37,971 nucleotides of DNA, from NCBI GenBank assembly GCA_902760315.1, contig CACWFV010000017.1:1-37971 (forward strand), written 5' to 3'. A program made the position numbers and the translations under genes. Of this stretch, positions 18,677 to 27,984 are shown piece by piece. The notes under the pieces were generated by a model. It saw only the letters and a program-made list of their open reading frames with translations, did no database searches and had not been told where the DNA came from. The first letter of the stretch is position 1. Each line of letters begins with the position of its first letter. Origin of the DNA: an uncultured Bacteroidales bacterium (GTDB taxonomy: Bacteria > Bacteroidota > Bacteroidia > Bacteroidales > Bacteroidaceae).

Positions 18677-18736
18677 CAGTCGCGCCCTCGTGCAGGGTGG
18701 GAATGAGACCAACAAGACGACTGTCCTCGTGCAGGA
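18677..18736 (+). promoter_or_regulatory. Structured ilvC leader with twin hairpins
   Basis: CAGTCG (18677-18682) pairs with CGACTG (18718-18723) and encloses a small hairpin CCCT-CGTGC-AGGG (18685-18697). A second hairpin TCCT-CGTGC-AGGA (18724-18736) abuts the outer stem. The 11-nt core CCTCGTGCAGG and the pentaloop are identical in the two hairpins. It lies wholly in the predicted ilvC 5' leader. A cis-regulatory RNA or protein-binding site is likely. I do not recognise it as a known riboswitch or T-box. Confidence 0.5.
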
Positions 18737-18783
18737 CGGGCATGGCTCAGTGGACAAATATAACAAAAAACAAACAATTAATT

Positions 18784-19833
18784 ATGGCAGAAATGAATTT
18801 TGGTGGCGTCATTGAAACAGTAGTCACCAGCAAGGAATTCTCATTGGAGAAAGCACGTGAAGTATTGAAAGATGAGGTAATTGCCGTCATTGGCTATGGT
18901 GTTCAGGGTCCTGGACAAGCCTGTAACCTGCGCGACAATGGCTTTAATGTCATCGTAGGTCAGCGTCAGGGCAAGACTTACGACAAGGCCGTGGCAGATG
19001 GTTGGGTGCCGGGCAAAACCCTCTTCTCTATCGAGGAGGCTGCTGAGAAAGGCACTATTCTGTGCATGCTGCTGAGCGATGCCGGACAGATGCAGCAGTG
19101 GCCCACCATTAAGCAATACCTGAAGCCGGGCAAGACGCTCTACTACAGTCATGGCTTCGCCATCAACTGGAGTGATCGTACGGGTGTAGTACCTCCCAAG
19201 GATGTTGACGTCATCATGGTGGCACCTAAGGGTAGCGGTACTAGCCTGCGCACTATGTTCTGCGAAGGTCGCGGTCTAAACTGTTCGTATGCAGTCTATC
19301 AGGATGCTACCGGAAAGGCCAAAGAGAAGACCTTGGCTTTTGGTATCGGCATCGGTGCAGGTTACCTGTTTGAGACTACTTTTCAGCGCGAAGCCACTTC
19401 TGACCTCACTGGTGAGCGCGGCAGCCTGATGGGTGCTATTCAGGGTCTGCTGTTGGCTCAGTACGAGGTGTTGCGTGAGCACGGCCATACACCTTCTGAG
19501 GCTTTCAACGAGACTGTTGAGGAGCTCACTCAGAGCCTTGGACCGCTCTTTGGTGCTAAGGGTATGGACTGGATGTATGCCAACTGCTCCACCACTGCTC
19601 AGCGTGGTGCGTTGGACTGGGCTCCCCGTTTCCATGATGCTATCAAGCCCGTCATGGAGTGGCTCTACTACTCGGTGAAGACTGGTAATGAGGCTCAGAT
19701 TACCATCGACGCTAATTCGAAGCCCGACTACCGTGCCGGACTGGAGAAAGAGTTGGAGGCTATGCGCAATCAGGAAATGTGGCGTGCTGGCGAAACTGTT
19801 CGCAAGCTTCGTCCCGAATATCAAGAGGATTAA
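18784..19833 (+). CDS. ilvC: Ketol-acid reductoisomerase
   Basis: This 349-residue NADPH enzyme converts acetolactate and acetohydroxybutyrate to the dihydroxy acids in valine, leucine and isoleucine synthesis. The Rossmann motif IGYGVQGPGQACNLRDNG lies near residue 37, and the KARI domain has FETTFQREATSDLTGERGSL and the conserved acidic residues of the metal site. The chosen ATG (18784) gives the family start MAEMNFGG; the frame stays open for 54 codons upstream but begins inside the promoter. Other ilv genes are not adjacent. A bidirectional terminator follows. Confidence 0.96.
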   Translation: MAEMNFGGVIETVVTSKEFSLEKAREVLKDEVIAVIGYGVQGPGQACNLRDNGFNVIVGQRQGKTYDKAVADGWVPGKTLFSIEEAAEKGTILCMLLSDAGQMQQWPTIKQYLKPGKTLYYSHGFAINWSDRTGVVPPKDVDVIMVAPKGSGTSLRTMFCEGRGLNCSYAVYQDATGKAKEKTLAFGIGIGAGYLFETTFQREATSDLTGERGSLMGAIQGLLLAQYEVLREHGHTPSEAFNETVEELTQSLGPLFGAKGMDWMYANCSTTAQRGALDWAPRFHDAIKPVMEWLYYSVKTGNEAQITIDANSKPDYRAGLEKELEAMRNQEMWRAGETVRKLRPEYQED

Positions 19834-19848
19834 TTTCTGTAAAGCATA

Positions 19849-19879
19849 AAAAGGGAGAGGTGATGAGCCTCTCTTTTTT
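19849..19879. terminator. Bidirectional terminator between ilvC and recQ
   Basis: GAGAGG (19855-19860) pairs with CCTCTC (19868-19873) around a 7-nt loop, with an A-rich arm before and T6 after. It can serve both convergent genes and overlaps the recQ stop codon by two bases. Confidence 0.85.
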
Positions 19880-21830
19880 ATGATATGGATGTTGCCATGA
19901 TAAAACCGTCTTTCAACACTATTCGCTCTTCTGTCAGCAGATGTTGAAGAGCCTTGTCAATGACTTCAGTGGAAAAAGACAGACCGTGAAGTTCTGTTGG
20001 GTGGTGGCACTTTCCGTCGCATAGTAGTTGGAGAATGACCTCAGATACCGTGGCTGTCTGCTGCTGTTGGGCAGGGGTGTTTTCCTGACGGTTGATACAG
20101 ATGTCACACTGTCCACAGTCATGTGTCTGCTTTTCCCCAAAATATTCCAACAGCTGGCGTGAACGGCAACGATTGTCGTTCTGCATATAGTTAAGCATGG
20201 CAAGTATGCGTTGGCGGTATTGTTCCAGGCGGTGTTCATAAATGTTGGATGGCAACTGGATGTGCTCCTGGTCTTCGCGGCGTTGCAGATAGTGGATGGT
20301 AGGCACATGCTGACGTGGAATATACTGAATGATATGTTTCTGTGCCAGCGATTTGAGTACATCGTGGAGCATGACGGGGCGAAGCCCGCACTGCTGAGCA
20401 ATAAGATTTTCGTCAATGTAGCCGAAGTCGGCAAAGAGTCCGCCGTAGTTGCGTAGCAGAGTTACTATGAGGCGATCCTCGTCGGCTGACAGTTCGTTGA
20501 GCCTGTAGAGCTCGTGGCGCTCAAGCAGAAAACGTACACGAGTCTGTTGGTCGGGTGCTGGGTCGTACTCCAAATAGCCGGCACGCTGCAGTATTTGCAG
20601 GGCCGAATTTACGCGTACCGGAAAGTGATGGAACCGCTGGCAGAAGGTGTCAATATCGAATTCACGGGTGATACCAAATCCATCTCCTGTGGCTATTTGG
20701 AAAAAGTAGGCCAGATGTTCGTAGATTCTCCGGATTTCGTCTTTGGGCGGGAAGGTGTCTTCTATGCGTCTAGCTAGTTTCGCATGATCGTTTTTCTCGT
20801 AGAGCAGAATAGCCTGTGCGGGCTTTCCGTCGCGTCCAGCTCGTCCGGCTTCTTGGAAGTAGGCTTCAATGGAGTCTGGACAGTCAAAGTGCATGACCAG
20901 TCTCACGTCAGGCTTGTCAATACCCATGCCAAAGGCGTTAGTAGCCACAATGATACGTGTGCGGTCTTCTTGCCAGTCACGTTGGCGCTGGTCTTTCACT
21001 TCGTGTTCCAGTCCAGCATGATAGAAGGTGGCGCTGAGTCCCGACGTTGTGAGTGCCTGAGCCAGTTCCTTGGCTCTGCGGCGGCTGCGGACATAGACAA
21101 TGACTGAACCAGAAGTATAGTTGAGAGTATGGACTAGTTCTTGGTATTTGTCTGTAGACCTCTTTACGGAGTAGGTGATGTTGTGACGCTCGAAAGACAT
21201 GCGGAATATGCGGAACGAACTTTCTTCAACATCTTTTTGCCCCGTAGATGGCTTTACAGGTGTACGGGTCAGCTTTTGGCAGATGTCGTCGACGACTTGC
21301 GGTGTGGCAGTGGCGGTGAGAGCCAGTACAGGAATCTCTGGCAACAGCGTGCGTATGTTGGCTATTTCCAGGTAGGACGGACGGAAGTCGTAGCCCCATT
21401 GTGAGATGCAGTGAGCCTCGTCGACGGTGATGAACGATACCCTCATGTGGCGTAGCTTGGTGATGAAGAGTTCAGTGCCGAGACGCTCCGGCGAGACATA
21501 GAGAAACTTGGTGTGTCCCAGTATGCAATTGTCCAGCACGCGGAGAATGTCGTTGCGTTGCATGCCGCTATAGACGGCGGCAGCCAGTATGCCGCGCTGC
21601 CTGAGGTGGGTTACTTGGTCTTTCATTAAGGCAATGAGCGGGGTAATGACGATGCACACCCCCTCAAGTGCTAGTGCAGGTACCTGAAAGGTCAGCGACT
21701 TGCCGCCTCCCGTAGGCATGAGTCCCAGCGTGTCGCGTCCTAAGCCAATTGACTCTATAATCTGCCGTTGTATGCCGCGAAAGTCGTCATAGCCCCAATA
21801 GCGGTGCAGTATTTCCTTGTAGTTGCTCAA
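19878..21830 (-). CDS. recQ: ATP-dependent DNA helicase RecQ
   Basis: This 650-residue superfamily 2 helicase unwinds DNA 3' to 5' in recombination and repair. Walker A is MPTGGGKSLTFQ (near 40), the DEAH box is VDEAHCISQWGYDFRPSYL (near 137), motif VI is EAGRAGRDGKPA (near 325), and a zinc-binding CGQCDIC cluster lies near 560. The C-terminal HRDC domain of longer RecQ proteins seems absent. The start is TTG (21828-21830) with an AAGGAG site eight bases ahead, giving MSNYKEILHRYWGY. It follows recJ by 12 bp, so the two repair genes share an operon. Confidence 0.95.
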   Translation of the reverse strand: MSNYKEILHRYWGYDDFRGIQRQIIESIGLGRDTLGLMPTGGGKSLTFQVPALALEGVCIVITPLIALMKDQVTHLRQRGILAAAVYSGMQRNDILRVLDNCILGHTKFLYVSPERLGTELFITKLRHMRVSFITVDEAHCISQWGYDFRPSYLEIANIRTLLPEIPVLALTATATPQVVDDICQKLTRTPVKPSTGQKDVEESSFRIFRMSFERHNITYSVKRSTDKYQELVHTLNYTSGSVIVYVRSRRRAKELAQALTTSGLSATFYHAGLEHEVKDQRQRDWQEDRTRIIVATNAFGMGIDKPDVRLVMHFDCPDSIEAYFQEAGRAGRDGKPAQAILLYEKNDHAKLARRIEDTFPPKDEIRRIYEHLAYFFQIATGDGFGITREFDIDTFCQRFHHFPVRVNSALQILQRAGYLEYDPAPDQQTRVRFLLERHELYRLNELSADEDRLIVTLLRNYGGLFADFGYIDENLIAQQCGLRPVMLHDVLKSLAQKHIIQYIPRQHVPTIHYLQRREDQEHIQLPSNIYEHRLEQYRQRILAMLNYMQNDNRCRSRQLLEYFGEKQTHDCGQCDICINRQENTPAQQQQTATVSEVILQLLCDGKCHHPTELHGLSFSTEVIDKALQHLLTEERIVLKDGFIMATSIS

Positions 21831-21842
21831 CGTTGTTGCTCC

Positions 21843-23579
21843 TTACTCTTCCACGTCGTTTCCTTCCGAGGGCTGGATTCCCTCAATCTGCAGTTGTATT
21901 TCGCCACGCTTGTAGGCGTTTTCTTCGATGGTGTAAACGATGTCGAAAGAGCGCCGGGACTTGATGTAGCGTGCAGCTGCCGACTGTCCGAAGGCTATTC
22001 CATTCATAACCACTGCCGACTTAGAGTCTACAAGTTCTAATTTGATGTGTTCCTGATGGCGGCCAACCACTTTTGAGGTGCCGAAGTCGAAGACGTTGCG
22101 TGTAATGAAGAGCGGCTTGCTGTTGCCTGGTCCGTGGGGAGCCAGTTTTTTCAGCTCGTTGAGCAGGCGTTTGTTGATTTGGTGAAAGTCCAACTCCATT
22201 TCTATATCCAGGGTCTGCTGCGTCTGTTCAGGCAATATGTGGTTACTGACATACTCTTGGAAGCGCCGGCGGAATTCGGGAATGTTTTCCTGGCGTAGGG
22301 TAAGTCCTACGGCGTAGGTATGGCCACCGAAGTTTTCCAGCAGGTCGCGGCACGACTTGACGGCATCGTAGACGTCGAAACCGGCTACGCTGCGTGCAGA
22401 GCCTGAGGCAATGCCGTCAATGATGGTCAATACCACCGTAGGGCGAAAGTATAACTCGGTGAGTCGCGAGGCAACAATGCCTACTACTCCCTTCTTCCAA
22501 CCCTCGTCGTAGAGCACGATAGACTGCTGGTGCTGCTGGCTCTCCAGTCGTTCTACTATCTCGTTGGCCTCTACCGTCATCTGTTTGTCCACGTCCTTGC
22601 GCTGCTCGTTGTATTCATTGATGCGTGTAGCCATGGTTAGGCTACGCTGCAAGTCGCGCTCTACGAGCAGGTCTACAGCCTCGCGTCCGTTCATCATGCG
22701 TCCAGAGGCATTAATGCGTGGCCCTATCTTAAAGACGATGTCGCTCATGGTTAGCTCGCGGTTGGAGAGTCCACAAATTTCAATGATAGCCTTCAGACCT
22801 GTAGAGGGCGATTGGTTCAGGTGCTTCAGTCCGTGGAAGGCCAGCGTACGGTTTTCACCTTCCACCGGCACCAGGTCAGCGGCAATGCTGACCGCACAGA
22901 AATCGAGCAGTGGAATGAGCCTTGAGAAAGGAATGCCGTTGTTCTTGGCAAAAGCCTGCATGAACTTAAATCCCACACCACATCCGCAGAGGTGCTTGAA
23001 GGGGTAGGTGGAGTCTCTGCGCTTGGGATTGAGAATGGCTACGGCAGGAGGCATTACCTCGTCGGGCACGTGGTGGTCGCAGATGATGAAGTCCACACCC
23101 AGCGACTTGGCATACGCTATTTCTTCAACAGCCTTGATGCCGCAATCCAGTACGATGATGAGTTTTACCCCTGTCTCGGCCGCATAGTCTATTCCTTTCT
23201 TGCTGACGCCATATCCTTCGTCCTCGCGGTTGGGAATATAGTAGTCAATGTTGGAATAGAACTGCTGCAGGAACTTGTAGACCAGCGCTACGGCTGTACA
23301 GCCGTCGACGTCGTAGTCTCCATAAACCATGATGCGCTCTTTGCGCCCCATGGCGTCGTTCAGTCTATCCACTGCCACGTCCATGTCATTCATTAGGAAC
23401 GGGTCAATCAGCTCATTAAGCATGGGGCGGAAGAAGCGCTTGGCAGCACTCTCCGTCTTTATGCCTCGTTCTATGAGCAGCGTAGCCATTACGGTGCTCA
23501 TCCCGATTTTATCGGCCAGTTCCTTAGCTGCTTGCTGTCTTTCGGGTGTCAGTGGTTTGTAATTCCATTTAAATTGCAT
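21843..23579 (-). CDS. recJ: Single-stranded-DNA-specific exonuclease RecJ
   Basis: This 578-residue DHH-family nuclease degrades single-stranded DNA 5' to 3' in recombination and mismatch repair. MVYGDYDVDGCTAVAL (near 80), IVLDCGIKA, FIICDHHVPD (near 150) and the DHHA1 segment GRMMNGREAVDLL are intact. It starts with ATG and has full length. It is followed by recQ after 12 bp; RecJ and RecQ work together at stalled forks. A -7 box lies at 23657-23664. Confidence 0.95.
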   Translation of the reverse strand: MQFKWNYKPLTPERQQAAKELADKIGMSTVMATLLIERGIKTESAAKRFFRPMLNELIDPFLMNDMDVAVDRLNDAMGRKERIMVYGDYDVDGCTAVALVYKFLQQFYSNIDYYIPNREDEGYGVSKKGIDYAAETGVKLIIVLDCGIKAVEEIAYAKSLGVDFIICDHHVPDEVMPPAVAILNPKRRDSTYPFKHLCGCGVGFKFMQAFAKNNGIPFSRLIPLLDFCAVSIAADLVPVEGENRTLAFHGLKHLNQSPSTGLKAIIEICGLSNRELTMSDIVFKIGPRINASGRMMNGREAVDLLVERDLQRSLTMATRINEYNEQRKDVDKQMTVEANEIVERLESQQHQQSIVLYDEGWKKGVVGIVASRLTELYFRPTVVLTIIDGIASGSARSVAGFDVYDAVKSCRDLLENFGGHTYAVGLTLRQENIPEFRRRFQEYVSNHILPEQTQQTLDIEMELDFHQINKRLLNELKKLAPHGPGNSKPLFITRNVFDFGTSKVVGRHQEHIKLELVDSKSAVVMNGIAFGQSAAARYIKSRRSFDIVYTIEENAYKRGEIQLQIEGIQPSEGNDVEE

Positions 23580-23656
23580 TTATGTTGTTTTTATTTTCTG
23601 TCGTCTGCAGTGTATCGATGCACCATTCCATGCGATGTAGGTACACAATACGCCTT

Positions 23657-23664
23657 CAAAGTTA
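23657..23664 (-). promoter_or_regulatory. -7 box for recJ-recQ
   Basis: The minus strand reads TAACTTTG, matching TAnnTTTG, about 80 bases before the recJ ATG. The -33 region is weak. Confidence 0.45.
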
Positions 23665-23733
23665 CGAAGAAAAAACTAATAAATGGAACTGAAGGCTATT
23701 TTTTTAACAGATTTTGTTTTTTGGGCAGGGGCG

Positions 23734-23813
23734 TGGTTTCAGAGTTTCGACATTTCGATGTTTCGATGTTCCGGTATTCCGTTATTCCGGTGTTCCGAAA
23801 TTTCAAGGTTTCG
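23734..23813. repeat. Octameric tandem array, ten units
   Basis: Ten consecutive 8-bp units fit NNNTTYCR (for example GTATTCCG, TTATTCCG, GTGTTCCG, ATGTTTCG). The array ends two bases from the buk stop codon. The same unit recurs at 33329-33360. The period of 8 rules out a coding explanation. Confidence 0.8.
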
Positions 23814-23815
23814 CC

Positions 23816-24943
23816 TCAATCATAAACCTTGACGTCACGCTTGCCCTGCAGCACTGCCAGTGCATTTAGAGCCAGTGCCTCCATTTCGTCCTCACCGGGG
23901 AATGTATAGACGGGAGCCAGAAAACCAATGCGGCGGCGCAACTCACTGACAATATACTCAGCGTGTGCCATGCCTCCTGTCAATAGAATGGCGTCAATGT
24001 TGCCACAGAGTACGGCTGCTTCCGCCGCAATGTTTTTAGCCACATGGTAGAGCATGGCTTCTACGATGAGCTGGGCGTGCGTGTCGCCATCCTTGATACG
24101 CTGAAGAATTTCGCGCATGTTATTTGTTCCCAAGTGTGCGTTGAGTCCTGCTTTTCCGGCTATGCGTTTGAGCAGTTGCTTTTCAGAGTATTTGCCGCTG
24201 AAACATAGTCTGATGAGGTCTGCCGCAGGTAGCGAGCCTGCACGTTCTGGCGAGAAGGGTCCCTCTCCGTCCAGTGCGTTGTTGGCGTCAATGGCTCGCC
24301 CGTGTTCATGGGCAGCTATGGAGATGCCACCCCCCAGATGACAGATAATCAGGTTCAGGTCTTCATACTCCTTCCCGATGCCACGCGCATATCGGCGGGC
24401 AATGGCACGCTGGTTCAGGGCATGCCAGATGCAAATGCGTGGCATAAGTGGCGACCCACTGATGCGTGCCAGCGGTGACAGTTCGTCCACCACTCCCGGA
24501 TCGGCAATGAACGAGCGGCATCTATGCTGTGCTGATTCTGCGTGTGCTGCCGTTGCAGAAGCTTGAGTGCAGAGTCTTTTTCTATTAATTTCTTCTGCTA
24601 TTTCGTAGGCAATGAGACAGCCCAGGTTACAGGCGTGGTTGTGCATCACGCAACCATGCAGCGTGTCGTCAATCATCTGGCGGTTTATTTCGTAAACCCC
24701 GCCGGCAATGGGTTTTACCAAGCCACCGCGTCCGATGACGGCGTCGAAGTCCAGGTCAATGTCGGCGGCAGCCAGTTCGTCGAGTACCAGCTGTCGGCGG
24801 AAGTCTTGTTGTTCTGTAATGGCGTCGAATGGTACCAGTTCTTCAGCTGTGTGTGTGATATTTCTCAGCAAAATGGGTTTCTCGTCGACATAGACGGCCA
24901 TTTTCGTACTGGTGCTGCCAGGGTTGATGACAAGTATCTTCAT
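23816..24943 (-). CDS. buk: Butyrate kinase
   Basis: This 375-residue acetokinase-family enzyme makes ATP and butyrate from butyryl phosphate. It starts LVINPGSTSTKMAVY (5-19), has CHLGGGISIAAHEHGRAIDANNALDG split over residues about 210-235, and ends with FPGEDEMEALALNAL. About 20 residues (near 122-142, rich in Ala, His, Cys and Ser) seem inserted compared with the usual 355-residue enzyme. It follows ptb by 44 bp. In Bacteroidales this pair may serve branched-chain acids rather than butyrate (inference). Its stop is followed at once by the octamer array. Confidence 0.92.
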   Translation of the reverse strand: MKILVINPGSTSTKMAVYVDEKPILLRNITHTAEELVPFDAITEQQDFRRQLVLDELAAADIDLDFDAVIGRGGLVKPIAGGVYEINRQMIDDTLHGCVMHNHACNLGCLIAYEIAEEINRKRLCTQASATAAHAESAQHRCRSFIADPGVVDELSPLARISGSPLMPRICIWHALNQRAIARRYARGIGKEYEDLNLIICHLGGGISIAAHEHGRAIDANNALDGEGPFSPERAGSLPAADLIRLCFSGKYSEKQLLKRIAGKAGLNAHLGTNNMREILQRIKDGDTHAQLIVEAMLYHVAKNIAAEAAVLCGNIDAILLTGGMAHAEYIVSELRRRIGFLAPVYTFPGEDEMEALALNALAVLQGKRDVKVYD

Positions 24944-24987
24944 AGTTGGTGTGCAAGAGAAATGGTAGATAGAATATTGACTGTTTG

Positions 24988-25824
24988 TTATATGGCAGCC
25001 AGAGCTAAGGAATAGTATTTTGAGTCAGGACTGTCAGCCCGTGACGGCACCACGCAGCAACACTGGGTTCCCTGCAGCACGCCGGCAGTCTTGGCGTAGC
25101 CGAAGAGTGTCAGCGTCTTGTAGAACACGTTGCCCGCTACGATGTCCGGGAAGATGAGTGCGTCAGCCTGTCCGTCGATGACGCTCTTGATGCCTTTCTC
25201 GTGCAACGAGACGCTGTCGAGTGAGGTCTTCAAGTCCAGCGGTCCGTCGATGATGCAGTGGCCGAACTGTCCGCGTTGAGCCTCGGCAATAATTTCCAGA
25301 TAGTCTACGGTGTAGGGGAATGCCTTGGCACTCACCTTCTCAGCGCAATGGATGAGCGAGATGCGTGGCTCCTCAATGCCCAGCGCATGGCAGACATAGT
25401 TCATGTATCTTATCTGCTGTCGGCGTTGCGTGGGTGTGGGTACTGGAATGACGGCAGCATCGGTGAAGAACAGCAGCTTCTCGTACTTCGGAATCTCAGC
25501 CATGGCCACATGGGTCAGCACATGGCCCTGGCGCAGAATGCCCTGTTCCTTGTCCAAGATGGCTCTAAGCAGCACATCGGTATTGACGAGTCCTTTCATC
25601 AGGATGTCGGCCTCACCACTTTTGCACAGTGCTACCGCCTGGCGTGCACACTCTTCTTTGTTGTCACCGTCGACATAGATGGGCTCAATGAACCCCATCT
25701 CCTTGCCTTTTTCCACTGCGTAGCGGGTGCTGGCATCATTGGCGCATACCACGGCAACGCGTTTCTTGTCTCCTCGCTCTTGCAGGAAGACTATCATGTC
25801 GTTAAGTGTCCTGATAGATTTCAT
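24988..25824 (-). CDS. ptb: Phosphate butyryltransferase
   Basis: This 278-residue enzyme of the phosphate acetyl/butyryl transferase family moves an acyl group from CoA to phosphate. Typical segments are KKRVAVVCANDASTRYAVEKG (18-38, near the N-terminus), ADILMKGLVNTD (near 73), and the C-terminal ALIFPDIVAGNVFYKTLTLF. It is upstream of buk, so the two form the acyl-CoA to acid route with ATP gain. It lies 64 bp downstream of fcl with no clear promoter between, and may be read from the manC operon. It is somewhat shorter than the usual 300 residues. Confidence 0.9.
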   Translation of the reverse strand: MKSIRTLNDMIVFLQERGDKKRVAVVCANDASTRYAVEKGKEMGFIEPIYVDGDNKEECARQAVALCKSGEADILMKGLVNTDVLLRAILDKEQGILRQGHVLTHVAMAEIPKYEKLLFFTDAAVIPVPTPTQRRQQIRYMNYVCHALGIEEPRISLIHCAEKVSAKAFPYTVDYLEIIAEAQRGQFGHCIIDGPLDLKTSLDSVSLHEKGIKSVIDGQADALIFPDIVAGNVFYKTLTLFGYAKTAGVLQGTQCCCVVPSRADSPDSKYYSLALAAI

Positions 25825-25888
25825 AGGCTGTTTGTTATGTAGTGATGTTTTCTTGGTTTTGAGTTATTCCTGTAGAGTGGTGGACAGA

Positions 25889-26833
25889 CTAGCGCTCAGC
25901 TCGCATCGGATTATGCAGGAAGTCTTCGTAGGCCAGTCTGATGCCGTCCTCCAGCTCTGTCTTATAAGTCCATCCCAGCCGGGCAGCTTTGCTGACGTCC
26001 AGCAGTTTTCGTGGAGTCCCGTTAGGCCGTGTGGCGTCCCACTCGATGCGTCCCGTATATCCAACTACTTTTGCAACCAATTCTGTCAGTTGTTTGATAG
26101 TCAGTTCCTTACCGGTGCCTGCATTAACGGTTTCGTTCCCGCTATAGTTGTTCATGAGAAACACACACAGATTGGCCAGGTCGTCCACATATAGGAACTC
26201 GCGCAGCGGGCTGCCGTCGCCCCAGCAAGTAACGCTGTCGAGTCCCGCTTCCTTGGCCTCGTGGAAACGGCGAATCAGCGCCGGCAGCACGTGGCTGTGC
26301 TCAGGATGGTAGTTGTCGTTAGGTCCATAGAGGTTGGTGGGCATCACAGAGATGTAGTCTGTGCCGTACTGATGGTTCAGAAACTCACAGTACTTCAACC
26401 CGCTAATCTTGGCCAGCGCGTAGGCCTCGTTGGTTTTTTCCAGTTCGCTGGTTAGCAGGCAACTCTCCGGCATGGGCTGTGGTGCCATACGTGGGTAGAT
26501 GCACGATGAACCCAGGAACTCCAGCTTCCGGCAGCCGTTTTTCCATGCGGCATGTATGACGTTCATCTCCAGTATCATGTTGTCGTACATGAAGTCGGCC
26601 AGCGCACTTTGGTTGGCTACGATGCCGCCTACCTTTGCTGCTGCCAGGAAAACGTATTCAGGTTTTTCCTCAGCGAAGAACGCTTCCACGGCGTCCTGCC
26701 GTGTCAAATCCAGTTCTTTGTGCGTGCGCGTTATTATATTGGTATAGCCCTGGCGTTGCAGTTCTCTTACTATCGCAGAACCCACCATGCCGCGGTGTCC
26801 TGCCACATATATTTTTGCGTTTTTCTCCATCAT
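25889..26833 (-). CDS. fcl: GDP-L-fucose synthase
   Basis: This 314-residue short-chain dehydrogenase performs the epimerase-reductase step from GDP-4-keto-6-deoxymannose to GDP-L-fucose. The NAD(P) loop is [16 protein letters not shown] (near 10), the catalytic region has [18 protein letters not shown], and [14 protein letters not shown] carries the YxxxK pair near 140. Two adjacent ATG codons overlap the gmd stop (ATGATG), so the start is uncertain by one residue and translation is coupled to gmd. It completes the ManC-Gmd-Fcl pathway for fucosylated surface glycans. Confidence 0.95.
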   Translation of the reverse strand: MMEKNAKIYVAGHRGMVGSAIVRELQRQGYTNIITRTHKELDLTRQDAVEAFFAEEKPEYVFLAAAKVGGIVANQSALADFMYDNMILEMNVIHAAWKNGCRKLEFLGSSCIYPRMAPQPMPESCLLTSELEKTNEAYALAKISGLKYCEFLNHQYGTDYISVMPTNLYGPNDNYHPEHSHVLPALIRRFHEAKEAGLDSVTCWGDGSPLREFLYVDDLANLCVFLMNNYSGNETVNAGTGKELTIKQLTELVAKVVGYTGRIEWDATRPNGTPRKLLDVSKAARLGWTYKTELEDGIRLAYEDFLHNPMRAER

Positions 26834-27936
26834 TTCACAATACCTTTCTCTAAATATTCAGCCAGATTTGTTCTAACCTTGGCTGCGGCACCCTCAGCGG
26901 CCACCTTCGCAATGTCGTGGTCAACCATCAGGTGCACCAAATCCTCAAAGCTTGTCTTGTTGGGGTTCCACCCCAGTTTGGCCTTGGCCTTGGTGGGGTC
27001 ACCCCAGAGGTTTACTACGTCAGTGGGCCGGTAGAAATCCTCTGAGACAGCCACCAGCGTCTTGCCGATGATCTGTTCGGGACCTTTCACACAGATGCCC
27101 TTCTCATTGATGCCCTCTCCTTCAAATTTCAATTCCATGCCGGCATGACGGAATGCCAGGTCTGTAAATTCGCGTACGCTGTGCTGTACGCCCGTGGCAA
27201 TGACAAAATCCTCAGGCTTTTCCTGTTGCAGTATGAGCCACATGCACTCCACGTAGTCCTTGGCGTAACCCCAGTCGCGCAGCGAGTCCATGTTGCCCAG
27301 ATAGAGACAGTCCTGCAGTCCCTGGGCAATACGGGCGGCAGCCAACGTTATCTTGCGTGTCACGAAGGTTTCACCCCTGCGCTCCGACTCGTGGTTGAAC
27401 AGTATGCCCGAACAGCAGTACATGCCATAGGCCTCGCGGTACTCCTTGACAATCCAGAAGCCATACTGCTTGGCCACGGCGTAAGGCGAGTAGGGGTGGA
27501 ATGGTGTGTTCTCGTTCTGTGGCACTTCCTCCACCTTGCCGTAGAGTTCTGACGTCGATGCCTGATAGATGCGGCATGTCTCGATGAGTCCCAACTGGCG
27601 TACAGCCTCCAGTATGCGTAGCACCCCCACGGCGTCGACGTCGGCGGTGAACTCCGGCGAGTCGAAGCTGACCTGCACATGGCTTTGTGCCGCCAGGTTG
27701 TAAATTTCCGTGGGTCGCACCTTTCCGATGACGCCCAGTATGGACATTGAGTCGCCCAGGTCGGCATAGTGCAGGTGGAAGCGGGGTTTACCCTCCAGGT
27801 GGGCTATGCGCTCGCGGAAGTCTACCGACGAGCGGCGTATGGTGCCGTGCACCTCGTAGCCTTTTTCCAGCAGAAATTCAGCCAGATAGGAGCCGTCCTG
27901 TCCGGTGATGCCCGTAATGAGTGCTATATTCTTCAT
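26830..27936 (-). CDS. gmd: GDP-mannose 4,6-dehydratase
   Basis: This 368-residue enzyme dehydrates GDP-mannose to GDP-4-keto-6-deoxymannose. The NADP loop [19 protein letters not shown] (5-23), the TSTSELYG-like [16 protein letters not shown] stretch (near 127) and [20 protein letters not shown] (near 152) with the catalytic Tyr and Lys are intact, as is the [13 protein letters not shown] segment that follows. It lies between manC (48 bp) and fcl (4-bp overlap) in the GDP-fucose operon. Confidence 0.97.
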   Translation of the reverse strand: MKNIALITGITGQDGSYLAEFLLEKGYEVHGTIRRSSVDFRERIAHLEGKPRFHLHYADLGDSMSILGVIGKVRPTEIYNLAAQSHVQVSFDSPEFTADVDAVGVLRILEAVRQLGLIETCRIYQASTSELYGKVEEVPQNENTPFHPYSPYAVAKQYGFWIVKEYREAYGMYCCSGILFNHESERRGETFVTRKITLAAARIAQGLQDCLYLGNMDSLRDWGYAKDYVECMWLILQQEKPEDFVIATGVQHSVREFTDLAFRHAGMELKFEGEGINEKGICVKGPEQIIGKTLVAVSEDFYRPTDVVNLWGDPTKAKAKLGWNPNKTSFEDLVHLMVDHDIAKVAAEGAAAKVRTNLAEYLEKGIVK

Positions 27937-27984
27937 TGTATTCTCTTGTTGATTGTTCTAAAGATACTTGTTTGTGCTTATTTG

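Noticed and set aside
18622-18783. A 54-codon N-terminal extension of IlvC, or a leader peptide
   Set aside because: The frame is open, but it begins inside the promoter. The in-frame ATG at 18703 has no stop before ilvC and no run of Ile, Leu or Val codons, so neither an extended protein nor a classical attenuation peptide is supported.
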